The notes below the pieces were generated by a model that did no database searches, was not told the DNA's origin, and worked only from the letters and a program-made list of their open reading frames with translations. The position numbers and the translations under genes are program-made. Shown here in pieces: positions 44,675 through 53,964 of a DNA stretch of 64,000 bases. The first letter of the stretch is position 1; each line of letters opens with the position of its first letter. The DNA is from Halorubrum sodomense. GTDB taxonomy: Archaea; Halobacteriota; Halobacteria; Halobacteriales; Haloferacaceae. The stretch lies in the NCBI RefSeq assembly GCF_900111935.1, contig NZ_FOYN01000002.1, positions 1 through 64,000 of the forward strand, written 5' to 3'.

Positions 44675-45792
44675 TCCGCCTCACCTCCGGTCTCGGTGAG
44701 GCCGGCGGAGAACCCGCCGGTGGCCTGCGTCTCGATCGACCGGCTCTCGTCGTACCCCACGTCGAACGCGTCGTGTTTCACGCACGCCGCCGTGTGTACG
44801 GGCTCGCCCTCCTCGCTCAGGTCCCGTAGCTCCGGGTGGACTTCGCGGCACACCTCCCGCGCCTCGGGACAGCGCGAGTGGAACCGACAGCCGGCGGGCG
44901 GATTGATCGCCTCCGGCATCACCCCCTGGATCGGCCTGAGCTCGTCGACCGTCCTGTCGGGCCGGGGCATCGAGTCGAGCAGCGCCGACGTGTACGGGTG
45001 TTTCGTGTCGTAGAACAGGTCGTCCACCTCGGCCTGCTCGATGATCTCGCCGAGGTACATCACGTTGACCCGGTCGCAGATCTCCGCGACGACGCTCATG
45101 TCGTGGGTGACCCAGATGAACGACGTGTCGTACTTCTCCTGGAGCTCAGTCACCATCTCGAGGATCTCGCCTTCGACGGTGACGTCGAGCGCGGTCGTCG
45201 GCTCGTCGGCGATGATCAGGTCCGGCTCGCAGGCGAGCGCCATCGCGATCAGCACGCGCTGTCGCATCCCGCCGGAGAACTGGTGCGGGTACTCGTCGTA
45301 CCGCGACTCGGGCGCCGGGATCCCGACCTCTCTGAGCATGTCGATCGCCTCCTCCTTCGCCTCGTCCGCGCCGAGGTCGCGGTTGATCTCGATGAACTCC
45401 CGGAGCTGCCCCCCGACGGTGAACACGGGGTTCAACGACTCCATCGGGTCCTGGAAGATGATCGCGATCTCCCGGCCGCGGATCCGCTCGCGCATCTCCG
45501 ACTCGGAGAGCATCTCGTCGCGGGGGCGCAACTCGCCGGCGTCGTCCTCCTCGAGCCCGAAGATCGTCTCTCCTTTGAACTCGATTTCGCCGCCGACAAT
45601 CTCGCCAGGGCTGTCGACGAGCCGGAGGATACTGGAGGTCGCGACGGACTTTCCGGCGCCCGACTCTCCGACGAGCCCGACGATCTCTCCCTCGTACACG
45701 TCGAAGGAAATCCCGTCGACCGCGCGGACCGTCCCGTCTTCGGTGAAGAACTGTGTCTTGAGATCGCGTACGCTGAGTAGTGGTTCAGTCAT
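44671..45792 (-). CDS. dppD: Dipeptide/oligopeptide ABC transporter ATPase DppD-like
   Basis: 373 residues. Walker [10 protein letters not shown], signature SGGMRQR, Walker [14 protein letters not shown], and the intact oligopeptide C-terminal motif [14 protein letters not shown]...AACVKHD (no insertion, unlike DppF). Second ATPase of the heterodimeric importer; follows dppC by 1 nt. Confidence 0.94.
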   Translation of the reverse strand: MTEPLLSVRDLKTQFFTEDGTVRAVDGISFDVYEGEIVGLVGESGAGKSVATSSILRLVDSPGEIVGGEIEFKGETIFGLEEDDAGELRPRDEMLSESEMRERIRGREIAIIFQDPMESLNPVFTVGGQLREFIEINRDLGADEAKEEAIDMLREVGIPAPESRYDEYPHQFSGGMRQRVLIAMALACEPDLIIADEPTTALDVTVEGEILEMVTELQEKYDTSFIWVTHDMSVVAEICDRVNVMYLGEIIEQAEVDDLFYDTKHPYTSALLDSMPRPDRTVDELRPIQGVMPEAINPPAGCRFHSRCPEAREVCREVHPELRDLSEEGEPVHTAACVKHDAFDVGYDESRSIETQATGGFSAGLTETGGEAE

Positions 45793-45793
45793 A

Positions 45794-46783
45794 TCAGTTG
45801 TTTATCCGCGGGTCGAGCGCGTCCTGTAGACCGTCGCCGAGAATGTTGAAGCCGATGACGGTGATCAGAATAGCGATTCCGGGGAAGATACTGAACGTCG
45901 GCGCGGGAAGCATGTACGCCCGCGAGGCCGACAGCATCTGTCCCCACGACGGCGTCGGCGGCTGTGCGCCGAACCCGAGGAACGAGAGGCCGGCCACGAT
46001 GAGGATGCTCACCCCGACCTGAAGCGTCGCCTGGACCAGCACCGGCGCGAAGCTGTTCGGGATGATATGCTGGAAGATGATGTTTCTGTCTTTCACCCCG
46101 GCGGCCCGCGCGGCCTCGATGTAGTCCTCCTCGCGGATGGAGACGACGCGAGACCGGATGAGTCGGTTGAACACGGGGACGGCCGTGATCCCGACGCCGA
46201 TCATCGCGAACGTGAGGTTCCGCCCGAACGCGGTCATGAACGCGATGACCAAGACGAGGAACGGAATCGCGTAGATCGTCTCCGTCACCCGCTGGAGCAC
46301 GTCGTCGATCCAGCCGCCGTAGTAGCCGGAGACCGCGCCGATGACGGTGCCGCCGCCGAGGCCGATCGCGGTTGCGAGGAACCCGACCGTCATCGCGATC
46401 CGCGTCCCGTAGATGGTCCGGGAGAGCAGGTCTCGACCCCGGTGGTCGGTGCCCAGCGGGTGTTCGATCACGCCCTCACCGAACTGGTTCTCCATGCCGA
46501 CAGGGGGGAGCAGCCGCCGGACCTGCTCCGGGTCGGCCTCGGGGTTGTACAGTACCGCTTCCGCGATCGCGTAATTGAGGACGTAGTAGTCGAACGCCGC
46601 GAAGATCGCGACCAGGGTCATGAACCCGACGATATATGACCCGACCCGCGCCGTCGTGTCCTGTCGAACCTGTTTCAGCGTGTATCGAAGCCCGACGCGG
46701 GCCTCGACCTCGTCGGGCCCGCCGCCGCTCTCGTCGCCGCCGTTCGGGGTGTCGTCGTCCGAAGTTGCGCTGTTGGTCGACAT
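45794..46783 (-). CDS. dppC: Dipeptide ABC transporter permease DppC-like
   Basis: 329 residues. N-terminal cytoplasmic arm, then six helices with the BPD_transp_1 EAA-like motif EAARAAGVKDRNIIFQHIIPN. Ends DALDPRINN, the classic DppC end. Overlaps dppB stop by 1 nt (TAATG). Inner-membrane pore half. Confidence 0.94.
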   Translation of the reverse strand: MSTNSATSDDDTPNGGDESGGGPDEVEARVGLRYTLKQVRQDTTARVGSYIVGFMTLVAIFAAFDYYVLNYAIAEAVLYNPEADPEQVRRLLPPVGMENQFGEGVIEHPLGTDHRGRDLLSRTIYGTRIAMTVGFLATAIGLGGGTVIGAVSGYYGGWIDDVLQRVTETIYAIPFLVLVIAFMTAFGRNLTFAMIGVGITAVPVFNRLIRSRVVSIREEDYIEAARAAGVKDRNIIFQHIIPNSFAPVLVQATLQVGVSILIVAGLSFLGFGAQPPTPSWGQMLSASRAYMLPAPTFSIFPGIAILITVIGFNILGDGLQDALDPRINN

Positions 46784-47778
46784 TACTCGTCACCGTAGGT
46801 AACTCGCGGATCGAGGTAGCCGTACATGATGTCCGTGATGATCACGCCGATCACGTAGACGAACCCGAACACGAGCGTCGTCCCCATGATCAGCTGGTAG
46901 TCCTGGTTTTGAATCGCCGTGATGATCAGTCTCCCCATCCCCTGGATTCCGAAGACGGTCTCCGTGAGGACGGCGCCGCCGAGCGCGGTCGACAGCCCGA
47001 GGCCGATGATGGTGATCACCGGGAGCTGCGCGACCTGGAACGCGTGCTTGCGGACGATCGTCGACTCGGGCACGCCGTACGCCCGGGCGAGCTTCACGTA
47101 CTCGCCCTGGAGCGAGTCGACCATCGACGAGCGCTCGATCCGCGTGATCTGTGCCATCTGGAGCGTCCCGAGCCCGATCATCGGCAAGAAGAGGTGGTGT
47201 GCCGACTGGCGGATCACCTCGATCTGCGTCGCCGCCCCGCGAACGTCCGTCGGATCCGCCCACGGCAGGACGAGTCCGCGTGCGGGGAACCACCCGAGGT
47301 AGAACGCGAAGACGATGATCAACACCAACCCGATCCAGAACGACGGGGTGGAGACGCCGATCAGCGAGATGATCCGGGAGATGTGGTCCGCCGGCTCGTT
47401 CCGCCGCTTGGCCGAGATGACGCCGAGCGGAATCGCGGTGACGATCGCGAACGCGAACGCGGACAGCATGAGCAGCAGCGTCACCGGCAGCCGGAGCATG
47501 ATCATCTCGAGGACGGGGCGGTCGTAGTAGATGCTGAGCCCGAGATCGCCCGTCGCGACGCTGGTGAGGTACGAGAGGTACCGCTGGTACAGCGGCCGGT
47601 CGAGGCCGTACTGGGCCCGGATCGCCTCCACCTGTTCCTGTCCCGGCGTCGGTCCCAGCATGATTTCGACCGGATCGCCGGGGATCTGGTTCGCCAGGAA
47701 AAACGTTATCGTCACGATACCTATCAGTACGGGTATCGCCTGTGCGAATCGTCTGAGTGTGTACCGAAGTAAACTCAC
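46783..47778 (-). CDS. dppB: Dipeptide ABC transporter permease DppB-like
   Basis: 331 residues, GTG start, six helices. N-terminal LRYTLRRFAQAIPVLIGIVTITFF and EAA motif YVKLARAYGVPESTIVRKHAF; ends YGYLDPRVTYGDE, the usual DppB end. First permease after a 249-bp gap behind dppA that contains a strong hairpin. Confidence 0.94.
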   Translation of the reverse strand: MSLLRYTLRRFAQAIPVLIGIVTITFFLANQIPGDPVEIMLGPTPGQEQVEAIRAQYGLDRPLYQRYLSYLTSVATGDLGLSIYYDRPVLEMIMLRLPVTLLLMLSAFAFAIVTAIPLGVISAKRRNEPADHISRIISLIGVSTPSFWIGLVLIIVFAFYLGWFPARGLVLPWADPTDVRGAATQIEVIRQSAHHLFLPMIGLGTLQMAQITRIERSSMVDSLQGEYVKLARAYGVPESTIVRKHAFQVAQLPVITIIGLGLSTALGGAVLTETVFGIQGMGRLIITAIQNQDYQLIMGTTLVFGFVYVIGVIITDIMYGYLDPRVTYGDE

Positions 47779-47987
47779 TGTCGTGGATTCCTCGTTGTTT
47801 CGGTTCGGTTTTTGCCGTCGCTTATCCGTTCCGTTCCCGCCGGCGCATCAAGACGGTGACCGCGGAGGGCCGCCGAACGCGTCGACCGGCTCCCGACGGG
47901 CTCGCGTTCGGAACGCGCGCGGCCGTCTCCGCGTCGCGGTCCGTCGTTTTCGAGCGTCGTTCCGTCGTTCTCGCGCCGCGACCGTTC

Positions 47988-48016
47988 GATAGAACGCGAG
48001 CCGACGGCGTTCTATC
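47988..48016 (-). terminator. Hairpin after dppA, intercistronic attenuator or stabiliser
   Basis: Perfect 10-bp inverted repeat GATAGAACGC / GCGTTCTATC with a 9-nt loop, lying 12 nt after the dppA stop and 210 nt before dppB. No U-run follows, so it fits an mRNA 3'-end stabiliser or partial terminator keeping dppA levels above the permeases, as known for bacterial binding-protein operons. Confidence 0.6.
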
Positions 48017-48027
48017 CCGTCGCCGGG

Positions 48028-49668
48028 TTATCGGGACACCGTGACGTCGGTCATCTGGAGCTCCGTCGAGATCGGGTGCGCTTCGAAGCCCTCCACGACG
48101 TTGCGGACGCCGTAGGAGTTGTTCAGGTTGTACGCCGGGAGGTGGACGCGACCTTCGAGCAGCGTCGTCGTCGCGTCGATGTAGAGCTGCCGACGCTCCT
48201 CGCGGTCGGCGGACTCGCGGGCCTGCGTCAGCTTCTGGGAGGCCTCGTCGTACTCGTGGAACGTCCCGTTGGTGACGCCGTTCGTCTCCTGGCTCAGCAG
48301 GTTGTACGCGAACGTGTCCGGGTCCGGGCTACCCGACCAACCGAGCGTGTACATGTTGTAGTCCTCCTCGTTGCCGGTGAGGTACGCGTCGAGGAACGTC
48401 CCCCAGTCGAGGCGCTGGACCTGGACGTTTTCGAAGCCGGCGTTCTGGAGCCCGTCGCCGATCGAGATACCGATCTGCTCGCGCTTGTTGTCCGGCGGCA
48501 CGATGATCCGCCAGTCGTAGTCCATCGGGACTCCGGCCTCCTCGAACAGCGCCTGCGCCTCCTCGAGGTTCTGATCGTGGGGGATACTCGACCACTCGTC
48601 GACGGGGAAGTTCCACTCCTCGCTGATCGAGGAGGGGTACGGGCTGTACTGCCGCACGCCGGCCGGCGTGACGAAGCTCTCGACCGCCTGGTCCATCGAG
48701 ACGCAGTAGTCGACCGCCTCCCGAACGAGCGGGTCGGACGTCGGCCCTTCGGCGCAGTTGAACGCGAGGTAGAAGTATCCGACGCCGGGCTCCTCGGTGA
48801 TGCTGGCGCTCTGGTTGCTCTGGACCGTCTCGTACAGCTGCGGGGGGATGCTCTCGATGATGTCGACGTTCCCCGTCTCCAGTTCGGTGACCCGCGTCGT
48901 CTGCTCCACGATCGGCTGGAACTCGATCCCGCCGAGCTCCGGGAGGCTCTCGCTGTCCCAGTAGTCGTCCCACCGCTCCAGCGTCGCGAAGTTCTCGGGC
49001 TCCCACTCGACGAGCTGGAACGGCCCCGAGGTGACCGGGTCCTGGTTGTACGCGTCGACGTCCTCCTGACGTACGGAGGCGTTGACGACGTTCCGCGCCA
49101 TGGCGATCGTGAACGCGCCGTACGGATACTTGAGATCGAACTGCGCGGTGGTCTCGTCGATCGCCTCCGCGGTGTCGATCATGTTCACCTCGGAGGCGTT
49201 CGCGGTCTCTTCTTCGATCGGCGCCATCATCGTGTGGACGACGTCTTCCGCGGTGACCGGATCGCCGTTCTGGAACTCGGCGTCCTCGCGGATCGGGACG
49301 ATGTACCGCGTCCCGTCGCGCTCGACCGTCGGCATGTCCGCGGCGATCTTCGGCTCCAGGTTGACGCCGTCGCCGTACTCGTAGAGGCCGTCGAATATCC
49401 GCCCGGCGATCTGCGCGGACGGCACGTCGTTCATGATGACCGGGTCCATGTCGAGCGGGCCCTTCGCTTGCGCGAAGTACAGCGTCGAGGGGGTTCCGCC
49501 GTCGCCGCCGCCGCCGTCGGAGCCGTTGCCGCCGCTGGAACCGTTGCCGCCGCCGGAGCCGTTGCCGTCCCCGCCGCCGGTACACCCGGCGAGCAGGAGG
49601 GAGGTGCCGGCCGCCCCGCCGGCGAGGACCTTTCGTCGCGAAATGCGTTGTGTGGGTTGTCGACGCAT
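48028..49668 (-). CDS. dppA: Dipeptide/oligopeptide ABC transporter substrate-binding lipoprotein
   Basis: 546 residues. TAT lipoprotein signal: RRKVLAGGAAG with lipobox Cys at residue 29 (LAGC), then a Gly/Ser/Asn linker to about 60. SBP_bac_5 domain: N-lobe GRIFDGLYEYGDG, middle FQNGDPVTAEDVVHT, GPFQLVEWE, and C-lobe LEEAQALFEEAGV in the canonical order. ATG at 49668 matches BoxA at 49690-49698. Binds peptides outside the membrane for DppBCDF. Confidence 0.93.
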   Translation of the reverse strand: MRRQPTQRISRRKVLAGGAAGTSLLLAGCTGGGDGNGSGGGNGSSGGNGSDGGGGDGGTPSTLYFAQAKGPLDMDPVIMNDVPSAQIAGRIFDGLYEYGDGVNLEPKIAADMPTVERDGTRYIVPIREDAEFQNGDPVTAEDVVHTMMAPIEEETANASEVNMIDTAEAIDETTAQFDLKYPYGAFTIAMARNVVNASVRQEDVDAYNQDPVTSGPFQLVEWEPENFATLERWDDYWDSESLPELGGIEFQPIVEQTTRVTELETGNVDIIESIPPQLYETVQSNQSASITEEPGVGYFYLAFNCAEGPTSDPLVREAVDYCVSMDQAVESFVTPAGVRQYSPYPSSISEEWNFPVDEWSSIPHDQNLEEAQALFEEAGVPMDYDWRIIVPPDNKREQIGISIGDGLQNAGFENVQVQRLDWGTFLDAYLTGNEEDYNMYTLGWSGSPDPDTFAYNLLSQETNGVTNGTFHEYDEASQKLTQARESADREERRQLYIDATTTLLEGRVHLPAYNLNNSYGVRNVVEGFEAHPISTELQMTDVTVSR

Positions 49669-49689
49669 ACAGGCAACTCTTGTTTTCAC

Positions 49690-49698
49690 TAGATAAGC
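49690..49698 (-). promoter_or_regulatory. BoxA for the dpp operon
   Basis: Minus-strand GCTTATCTA, 22-30 nt before the dppA ATG. Confidence 0.55.
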
Positions 49699-49851
49699 TT
49701 TTGGGTCGGCGTGTCCGTACGGTCGGATCTGTTCGCTGTGTGCCCTCTTCTCAGTACGAATCCGCGCTACTACCGCCGAATCGGCGGAAACACTCGAATA
49801 CGCCGGCGCTCGACGGTGGAACGGCATTCTCGCACGCGAGGGTGACAGCGA

Positions 49852-49916
49852 CGTCTCGCGTCTCTCCGGGGAACCGTCTCGCGTCTCTCCGGGGGACCGT
49901 CTCGCGTCTCCGTTCG
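49852..49916 (+). repeat. 23-bp tandem repeat upstream of dppA
   Basis: CGTCTCGCGTCTCTCCGGGGAAC and its near-identical copy CGTCTCGCGTCTCTCCGGGGGAC (49852-49874, 49875-49897) plus a partial third CGTCTCGCGTCTCCGTTCG. Sits in the 292-bp gap between the GTPase gene (ends 49961) and dppA promoter. Confidence 0.8.
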
Positions 49917-49960
49917 AGAGCTGCCACGGCGCGGTCGCCCCCGGCGTCACTCGACCGGAG

Positions 49961-51616
49961 CTAGCGATCGGCGGGCGACGCTCCGCCTCCGGCCTCTCCG
50001 ACGTCCGTCACGGTCCCGACCCCCTTGCTCGATCCCTCGCGGAAGACGAAGCGCTGCCCCGCTTCGATCAGGTACGGTCGGAACTTGAACCGGACGCGCG
50101 CGTCGCCCGTGTCCCCCGGGAGCAGCCGCCCGTCCTCCGGGAAGAACGCGGCCGCCTCGGAGACGGTCTCGAGGTGGACCACCGGTTCGTACCCCTCCTG
50201 GATCCGAGTCGGATGGTTGAGCACCATCACCTCGGCGTCGAACTCGCGGACCGGATTCGGCTCGCTGTCGCGGGGCACCAAGGCCATCCCCCGCTCGATC
50301 TCCGCCTCGTCGACGCCCTTCAGCGCGATGCCGACGATCCGCCCGGCGGTCGCCCTGTCCACCCGGTGGTAGTGCATCTCGATCGACCGGGCCTCCACCT
50401 CGCGGAAGGACCCGTCGGGCATGGGGCCGAGCAGGAGTTCGTCGCCCGTCTCGACGGTCCCCGAGTTCACCGTGCCGGACGCGACCGCGCCCACGCCCGT
50501 CACCTTGTAGCTGCGGTCGACGTACATCCGGAACGTCTCGCGGTCCGGCGTCGCGCGCTTCGGCAGGCGCTCGAACAGGCGGTCCAGCGTCTCGATCCCC
50601 GCCTTCGTCACCGCGCTGGTCCGCAACAGGGGGACGACGCCGTCCCCGACCTCCGCGACCGCGGTGTCGACGCCGTGCCGGTCGACCAGGAGCGGGGTCT
50701 GTCCGGCGTCGCGGAGCATCGACTCCACGTCGCGCTCGACCGCCGCGAGCCGGTCGTCGCTCACGGCGTCCGCCTTCGTGATCGCGACGATGGTCGGCAG
50801 CTCCGTCGCCAGGAGGATCCCGAGGTGTTCCCGGGTCGTCGTCGTCGGCCCGTCGTCGGCGGCGACGACGAGGAGCCCGTAGTCGAGCTTCTGCCCGACG
50901 AGCCCGCGGATCGTCGTCCGGAGCCACGGCTCGTGACCGACGGTGTCGACGAACGAGACGAGCCGGTCGGCCGTCTCGACGACCCCGGCGCGGTCGGACT
51001 TCCGGTGCGGGTTGTCCATCCGAACCGGTTCGTCCGCGTCGTCCGCGAATCCGTACACCGCGTACGAGAGGTCGGCCGAGAGGCCGCGCTCGACCTCGTG
51101 GGGCTGGACGTCGAGGAAGCCGCGCGTGCCGCCCTGCCCGTCGTCGGCGCGGCCGGTGACCAGCGTCCCCACCAGCGTCGACTTCCCGTGGTCGACGTGG
51201 CCCGCGGTGCCGACAACGAGGTGGTCCTCGTCGGCCTCGAACACGCCGCCGTCGCGGAGCGTCGCGAGCCCGACGAGCCCGGCCTCGTCGGCGTCGCCGC
51301 CGGAGCCGGCGCTCCACGTCTCGACGTCCGCGATGTGGGCGTCTGCCTCGTCTGCCAGCAGCGAGAGCACGTCCATCGTCTCGGAGAAGGCGTCGGGGGA
51401 GACGCCGGCCAACCCCCCGTCGTCGGTGACGCCGAGGACGTAGGTCGCCTCGCCGTCGCCGGAGAGGACGCGGTGGCGGAGCTGGGCCACGAGCGACTCC
51501 ATGCGCCCGTCGGCCAGGTGGACCTCGCGGGTCAGTCGCTCCTTGAACTCGATGGCGCCGCCGTCCCGCTCGCCGCGCTCGATGGCCCGCCGGAGGGCGG
51601 ACCGGTCCGCGCTCAT
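49961..51616 (-). CDS. GTPBP1-like translational GTPase
   Basis: 551 residues. G1 GHVDHGKST (139-147), G3 DTVGHE, G4 TKAD, and after the GTPase domain the elongation-factor-like beta barrels (ASGTVNSGTVETGDELLLGP, ...). An N-terminal 130-residue domain with FKERLTREVHLADGRMESLVAQLRHRV matches GTPBP1/2 family N-terminal extension. Mammalian GTPBP1 resolves stalled elongation and aids mRNA decay; archaeal roles are unknown. Confidence 0.9.
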   Translation of the reverse strand: MSADRSALRRAIERGERDGGAIEFKERLTREVHLADGRMESLVAQLRHRVLSGDGEATYVLGVTDDGGLAGVSPDAFSETMDVLSLLADEADAHIADVETWSAGSGGDADEAGLVGLATLRDGGVFEADEDHLVVGTAGHVDHGKSTLVGTLVTGRADDGQGGTRGFLDVQPHEVERGLSADLSYAVYGFADDADEPVRMDNPHRKSDRAGVVETADRLVSFVDTVGHEPWLRTTIRGLVGQKLDYGLLVVAADDGPTTTTREHLGILLATELPTIVAITKADAVSDDRLAAVERDVESMLRDAGQTPLLVDRHGVDTAVAEVGDGVVPLLRTSAVTKAGIETLDRLFERLPKRATPDRETFRMYVDRSYKVTGVGAVASGTVNSGTVETGDELLLGPMPDGSFREVEARSIEMHYHRVDRATAGRIVGIALKGVDEAEIERGMALVPRDSEPNPVREFDAEVMVLNHPTRIQEGYEPVVHLETVSEAAAFFPEDGRLLPGDTGDARVRFKFRPYLIEAGQRFVFREGSSKGVGTVTDVGEAGGGASPADR

Positions 51617-51712
51617 GTCCCTTCATAGGCGACAGCCGGGCTTAACGGTTTTCGTGGTACGTGACCCCACGACTCGTGATCGCTCGCGGCTCCTCGGGAG
51701 CGCTCCGGCGGA

Positions 51713-51720
51713 CTATTTAA
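51713..51720 (+). promoter_or_regulatory. BoxA for HFX_2341-type regulator
   Basis: CTATTTAA, 25-32 nt before the ATG at 51745. Confidence 0.6.
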
Positions 51721-51744
51721 TCGGGCGCCGCGAACAACGCCGGT

Positions 51745-52590
51745 ATGGACACCTCGGTCCCCAGCGTCGCCGAACGCCGCGTCCACGTGGTCCCGCTCGG
51801 CTACGAGCGCGACCGCATCGTCGAGCCCCTCCGTCGCCACGGCGCCGACGTCGCGTACCTGCTCGTCGACGCCCCCGACCGCGACGGGGCCCGCGGCGAC
51901 GTGGACTTCGAGGCGGCCGGCGCCGCCGACCCCGCAGACACCCGAATCGATCCCGGCGGGCTCACCGACTACCAGCGCGAGGCGTGGACGACCGCCGCCG
52001 AGTTCGCCGCGGTCCGACCGATCCCCGTCGCGCTCGCGGACGTGTACGACGTGCTCGGCGTGACGACCACGGTCGCCGCCCGTCACCGGGCGAGCGCCGA
52101 GGACGGCGACCGCCTCTTCGGGAACGTCTCGACCGGGCCGCGGATCGCCGCGGTCGGCGTCGCGCTGGCCTGTATGATCGTCGGCGCGCGCCCGTACAGC
52201 GTCGAGCCAGAGCGCCACCGCCACGACCGGCGCGAGGAACCGCTCACCGAGGGCGTCGAGCGCACCGTCGACCTGCCCATCTACCCGATGGACGCGCCCA
52301 CGACCGACCAGGTCGCCGTCCTCGGTCGGCTTCACGAACGCTCCGAGGAGAACCGCACCACCGACAAGTGGAACTTGATCGAGTGGGCGCGCGAGCGCGA
52401 CCTCTCTTTCCTCCGCGAGGCGGGCGAGAGCCGGACGGCGAAGTACCGCGCGCTGGAGACGCACGTGCTCTCGCCGCTGCGCGAGCGCGGCTACGTCGAA
52501 CTGGAGGACATCGGACGCTCCGACACCGTCCGGCTCACGGAGACCGGCCGCCGGGTCTTCTTCGCGTTCAAGCACAAGATTGCCGAGTAG
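51745..52590 (+). CDS. HFX_2341-type transcriptional regulator (DUF6293)
   Basis: 281 residues. N-terminal Rossmann-like domain: RRVHVVPLGYERDRIVEPLRRHGADVAYLLVDA resembles the sensor (CARF-like) domains that bind nucleotides. C-terminal winged helix: TTDQVAVLGRLHER, SRTAKYRALETHVLSPLRERGYVELED and the recognition-wing SDTVRLTETGRRVFFAFKH. Starts opposite the GTPase gene with 128 bp between them, so the two are divergent and may be coregulated. Confidence 0.85.
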   Translation: MDTSVPSVAERRVHVVPLGYERDRIVEPLRRHGADVAYLLVDAPDRDGARGDVDFEAAGAADPADTRIDPGGLTDYQREAWTTAAEFAAVRPIPVALADVYDVLGVTTTVAARHRASAEDGDRLFGNVSTGPRIAAVGVALACMIVGARPYSVEPERHRHDRREEPLTEGVERTVDLPIYPMDAPTTDQVAVLGRLHERSEENRTTDKWNLIEWARERDLSFLREAGESRTAKYRALETHVLSPLRERGYVELEDIGRSDTVRLTETGRRVFFAFKHKIAE

Positions 52591-52951
52591 GGGGCTTCGC
52601 TCGATCGCCGAGCGGTGAGCGGTCGACACGCAAATCGCGATCCGTCCGATTCGAACGTGTTGTTCGGTCCGTCCGTACTGTCGACGGCTAACGTAGAACT
52701 ATCCCCCGCACCTCGATTCAGGTGCGTGACGCCCGCCGGGCGGTCGGGGCGCCCTCCCTGCCCTCCACACCGCCTGTCCGCTATCAGATCCCGGTCGCCG
52801 CGGCCCCCTCTCGCGGCGATCGGTCCCCGCTGACGCCGCCGCGCCCGCCCGACGGATCGTCACGAAACGACGGGGCCGCCGTCGTTTTCTCCCCCTTCTG
52901 ACGCCGACCCACAGCCTTAGCACGTCGCCGGCGCAGTACCGAGACGAGGCG
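52591..52951. other. Intergenic region upstream of the SBF-like transporter
   Basis: 361 bp, GC-rich, no gene supported. CAGCCTTAGC near 52914-52923 is a weak BoxA for the transporter. Short overlapping reading frames here lack start context. No repeat or hairpin of note. Confidence 0.5.
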
Positions 52952-53941
52952 ATGAATCCCGTCGAGAAACACCAGTCGATGCTCGTCCTCACCGCCGTCG
53001 CGGTCGGCCTCGCCGCCGGCCAGATCGACCGCGTCGCCCCCGTCGCCGACCGGCTCATCGTCCCGTTCCTGATGGTGATGCTGTTCGCCGCGTTCGTCGG
53101 GATCCCCCTCTCTCGGCTGCGGGAAGCGTTCGGCAACCGCCGCGTCGTCGGGTCGAGCCTGCTGGTCAACTTCGTCTGGAGCCCTCTGCTCGCCGTGGGG
53201 CTCGGTGCCCTCTTCCTCCGGAACCAGCCCGCGCTCTGGGTCGGACTCATCATGCTCCTCGTGACGCCGTGTACGGACTGGTACCTCGTGTTCACCGACG
53301 TCGCCGACGGCGACGTACCGCTTGCCGCCTCCGTGTTGCCGTACAACCTCGTCCTCCAACTGGTGTTGCTGCCGGTGTACCTCTACGCGTTCGCCGGGAC
53401 GCTCGTCGACCTGCCGCTCGCGCTGCTCGCCGAGAGTGTCCTCCTCGTGCTGGTCGTTCCCCTCACCGTCGGCGCCTTCGCCCGGTGGGGACTCACCCGC
53501 ACGAAGGGCGAGACGTGGCTCCGAGACCGGTTCCTGCCCCGGATGGGCCCGGTCCAGGTCGGCTTCCTCGCGCTGGCCATCGGGGCGATGTTCGCGTCGC
53601 AGGGAGACGTGATCGTCGAGAACCCGCGGCTGCTTGCGCTGATGGCGATCCCCGTCGCGCTGTTCTACGCGATCAACCTCGCGGTCGGGTTCCTCGTCGG
53701 GCGCTCGCTCTCCTTCTCGTACGGCGAACTGGTCTGTTTCAATAACACGATCCTCTCGCGGAACTCCCCGACCGCGCTCGCAATCGCCGTCGTCGCGTTC
53801 CCGAACGAGCCGCTGATCCCGCTCGCGCTCGTCATCGGGCCGCTGCTGGAGCTCCCGCTGTTGGGGGTCATCGCACAGGGACACCTCGCGGTGAGAGAGC
53901 GGTGGACGGCTCGCCTCGACGAGCCGTCGACCGACCGGTAG
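52952..53941 (+). CDS. SBF/ACR3-like transporter (annotated class: arsenic resistance)
   Basis: 329 residues with about ten transmembrane helices in two repeats. TPCTDWYLVF (about 109) and CFNNTILSRNSPTALAI (about 264) match the conserved regions of arsenical-resistance-3 and related SBF transporters; the Cys in PCTDWY aligns with the essential ACR3 Cys. No arsR, arsC or arsM nearby, so arsenite as the substrate is a guess; another anion or organic anion is possible. Confidence 0.78.
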   Translation: MNPVEKHQSMLVLTAVAVGLAAGQIDRVAPVADRLIVPFLMVMLFAAFVGIPLSRLREAFGNRRVVGSSLLVNFVWSPLLAVGLGALFLRNQPALWVGLIMLLVTPCTDWYLVFTDVADGDVPLAASVLPYNLVLQLVLLPVYLYAFAGTLVDLPLALLAESVLLVLVVPLTVGAFARWGLTRTKGETWLRDRFLPRMGPVQVGFLALAIGAMFASQGDVIVENPRLLALMAIPVALFYAINLAVGFLVGRSLSFSYGELVCFNNTILSRNSPTALAIAVVAFPNEPLIPLALVIGPLLELPLLGVIAQGHLAVRERWTARLDEPSTDR

Positions 53942-53964
53942 CGCCGCGATTCCGCGCCGCCCGC

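Noticed and set aside
52615-52833. Small protein upstream of the SBF transporter
   Set aside because: Arg/Pro/Ser-rich, no promoter or ribosome-binding context; likely shadow frame.
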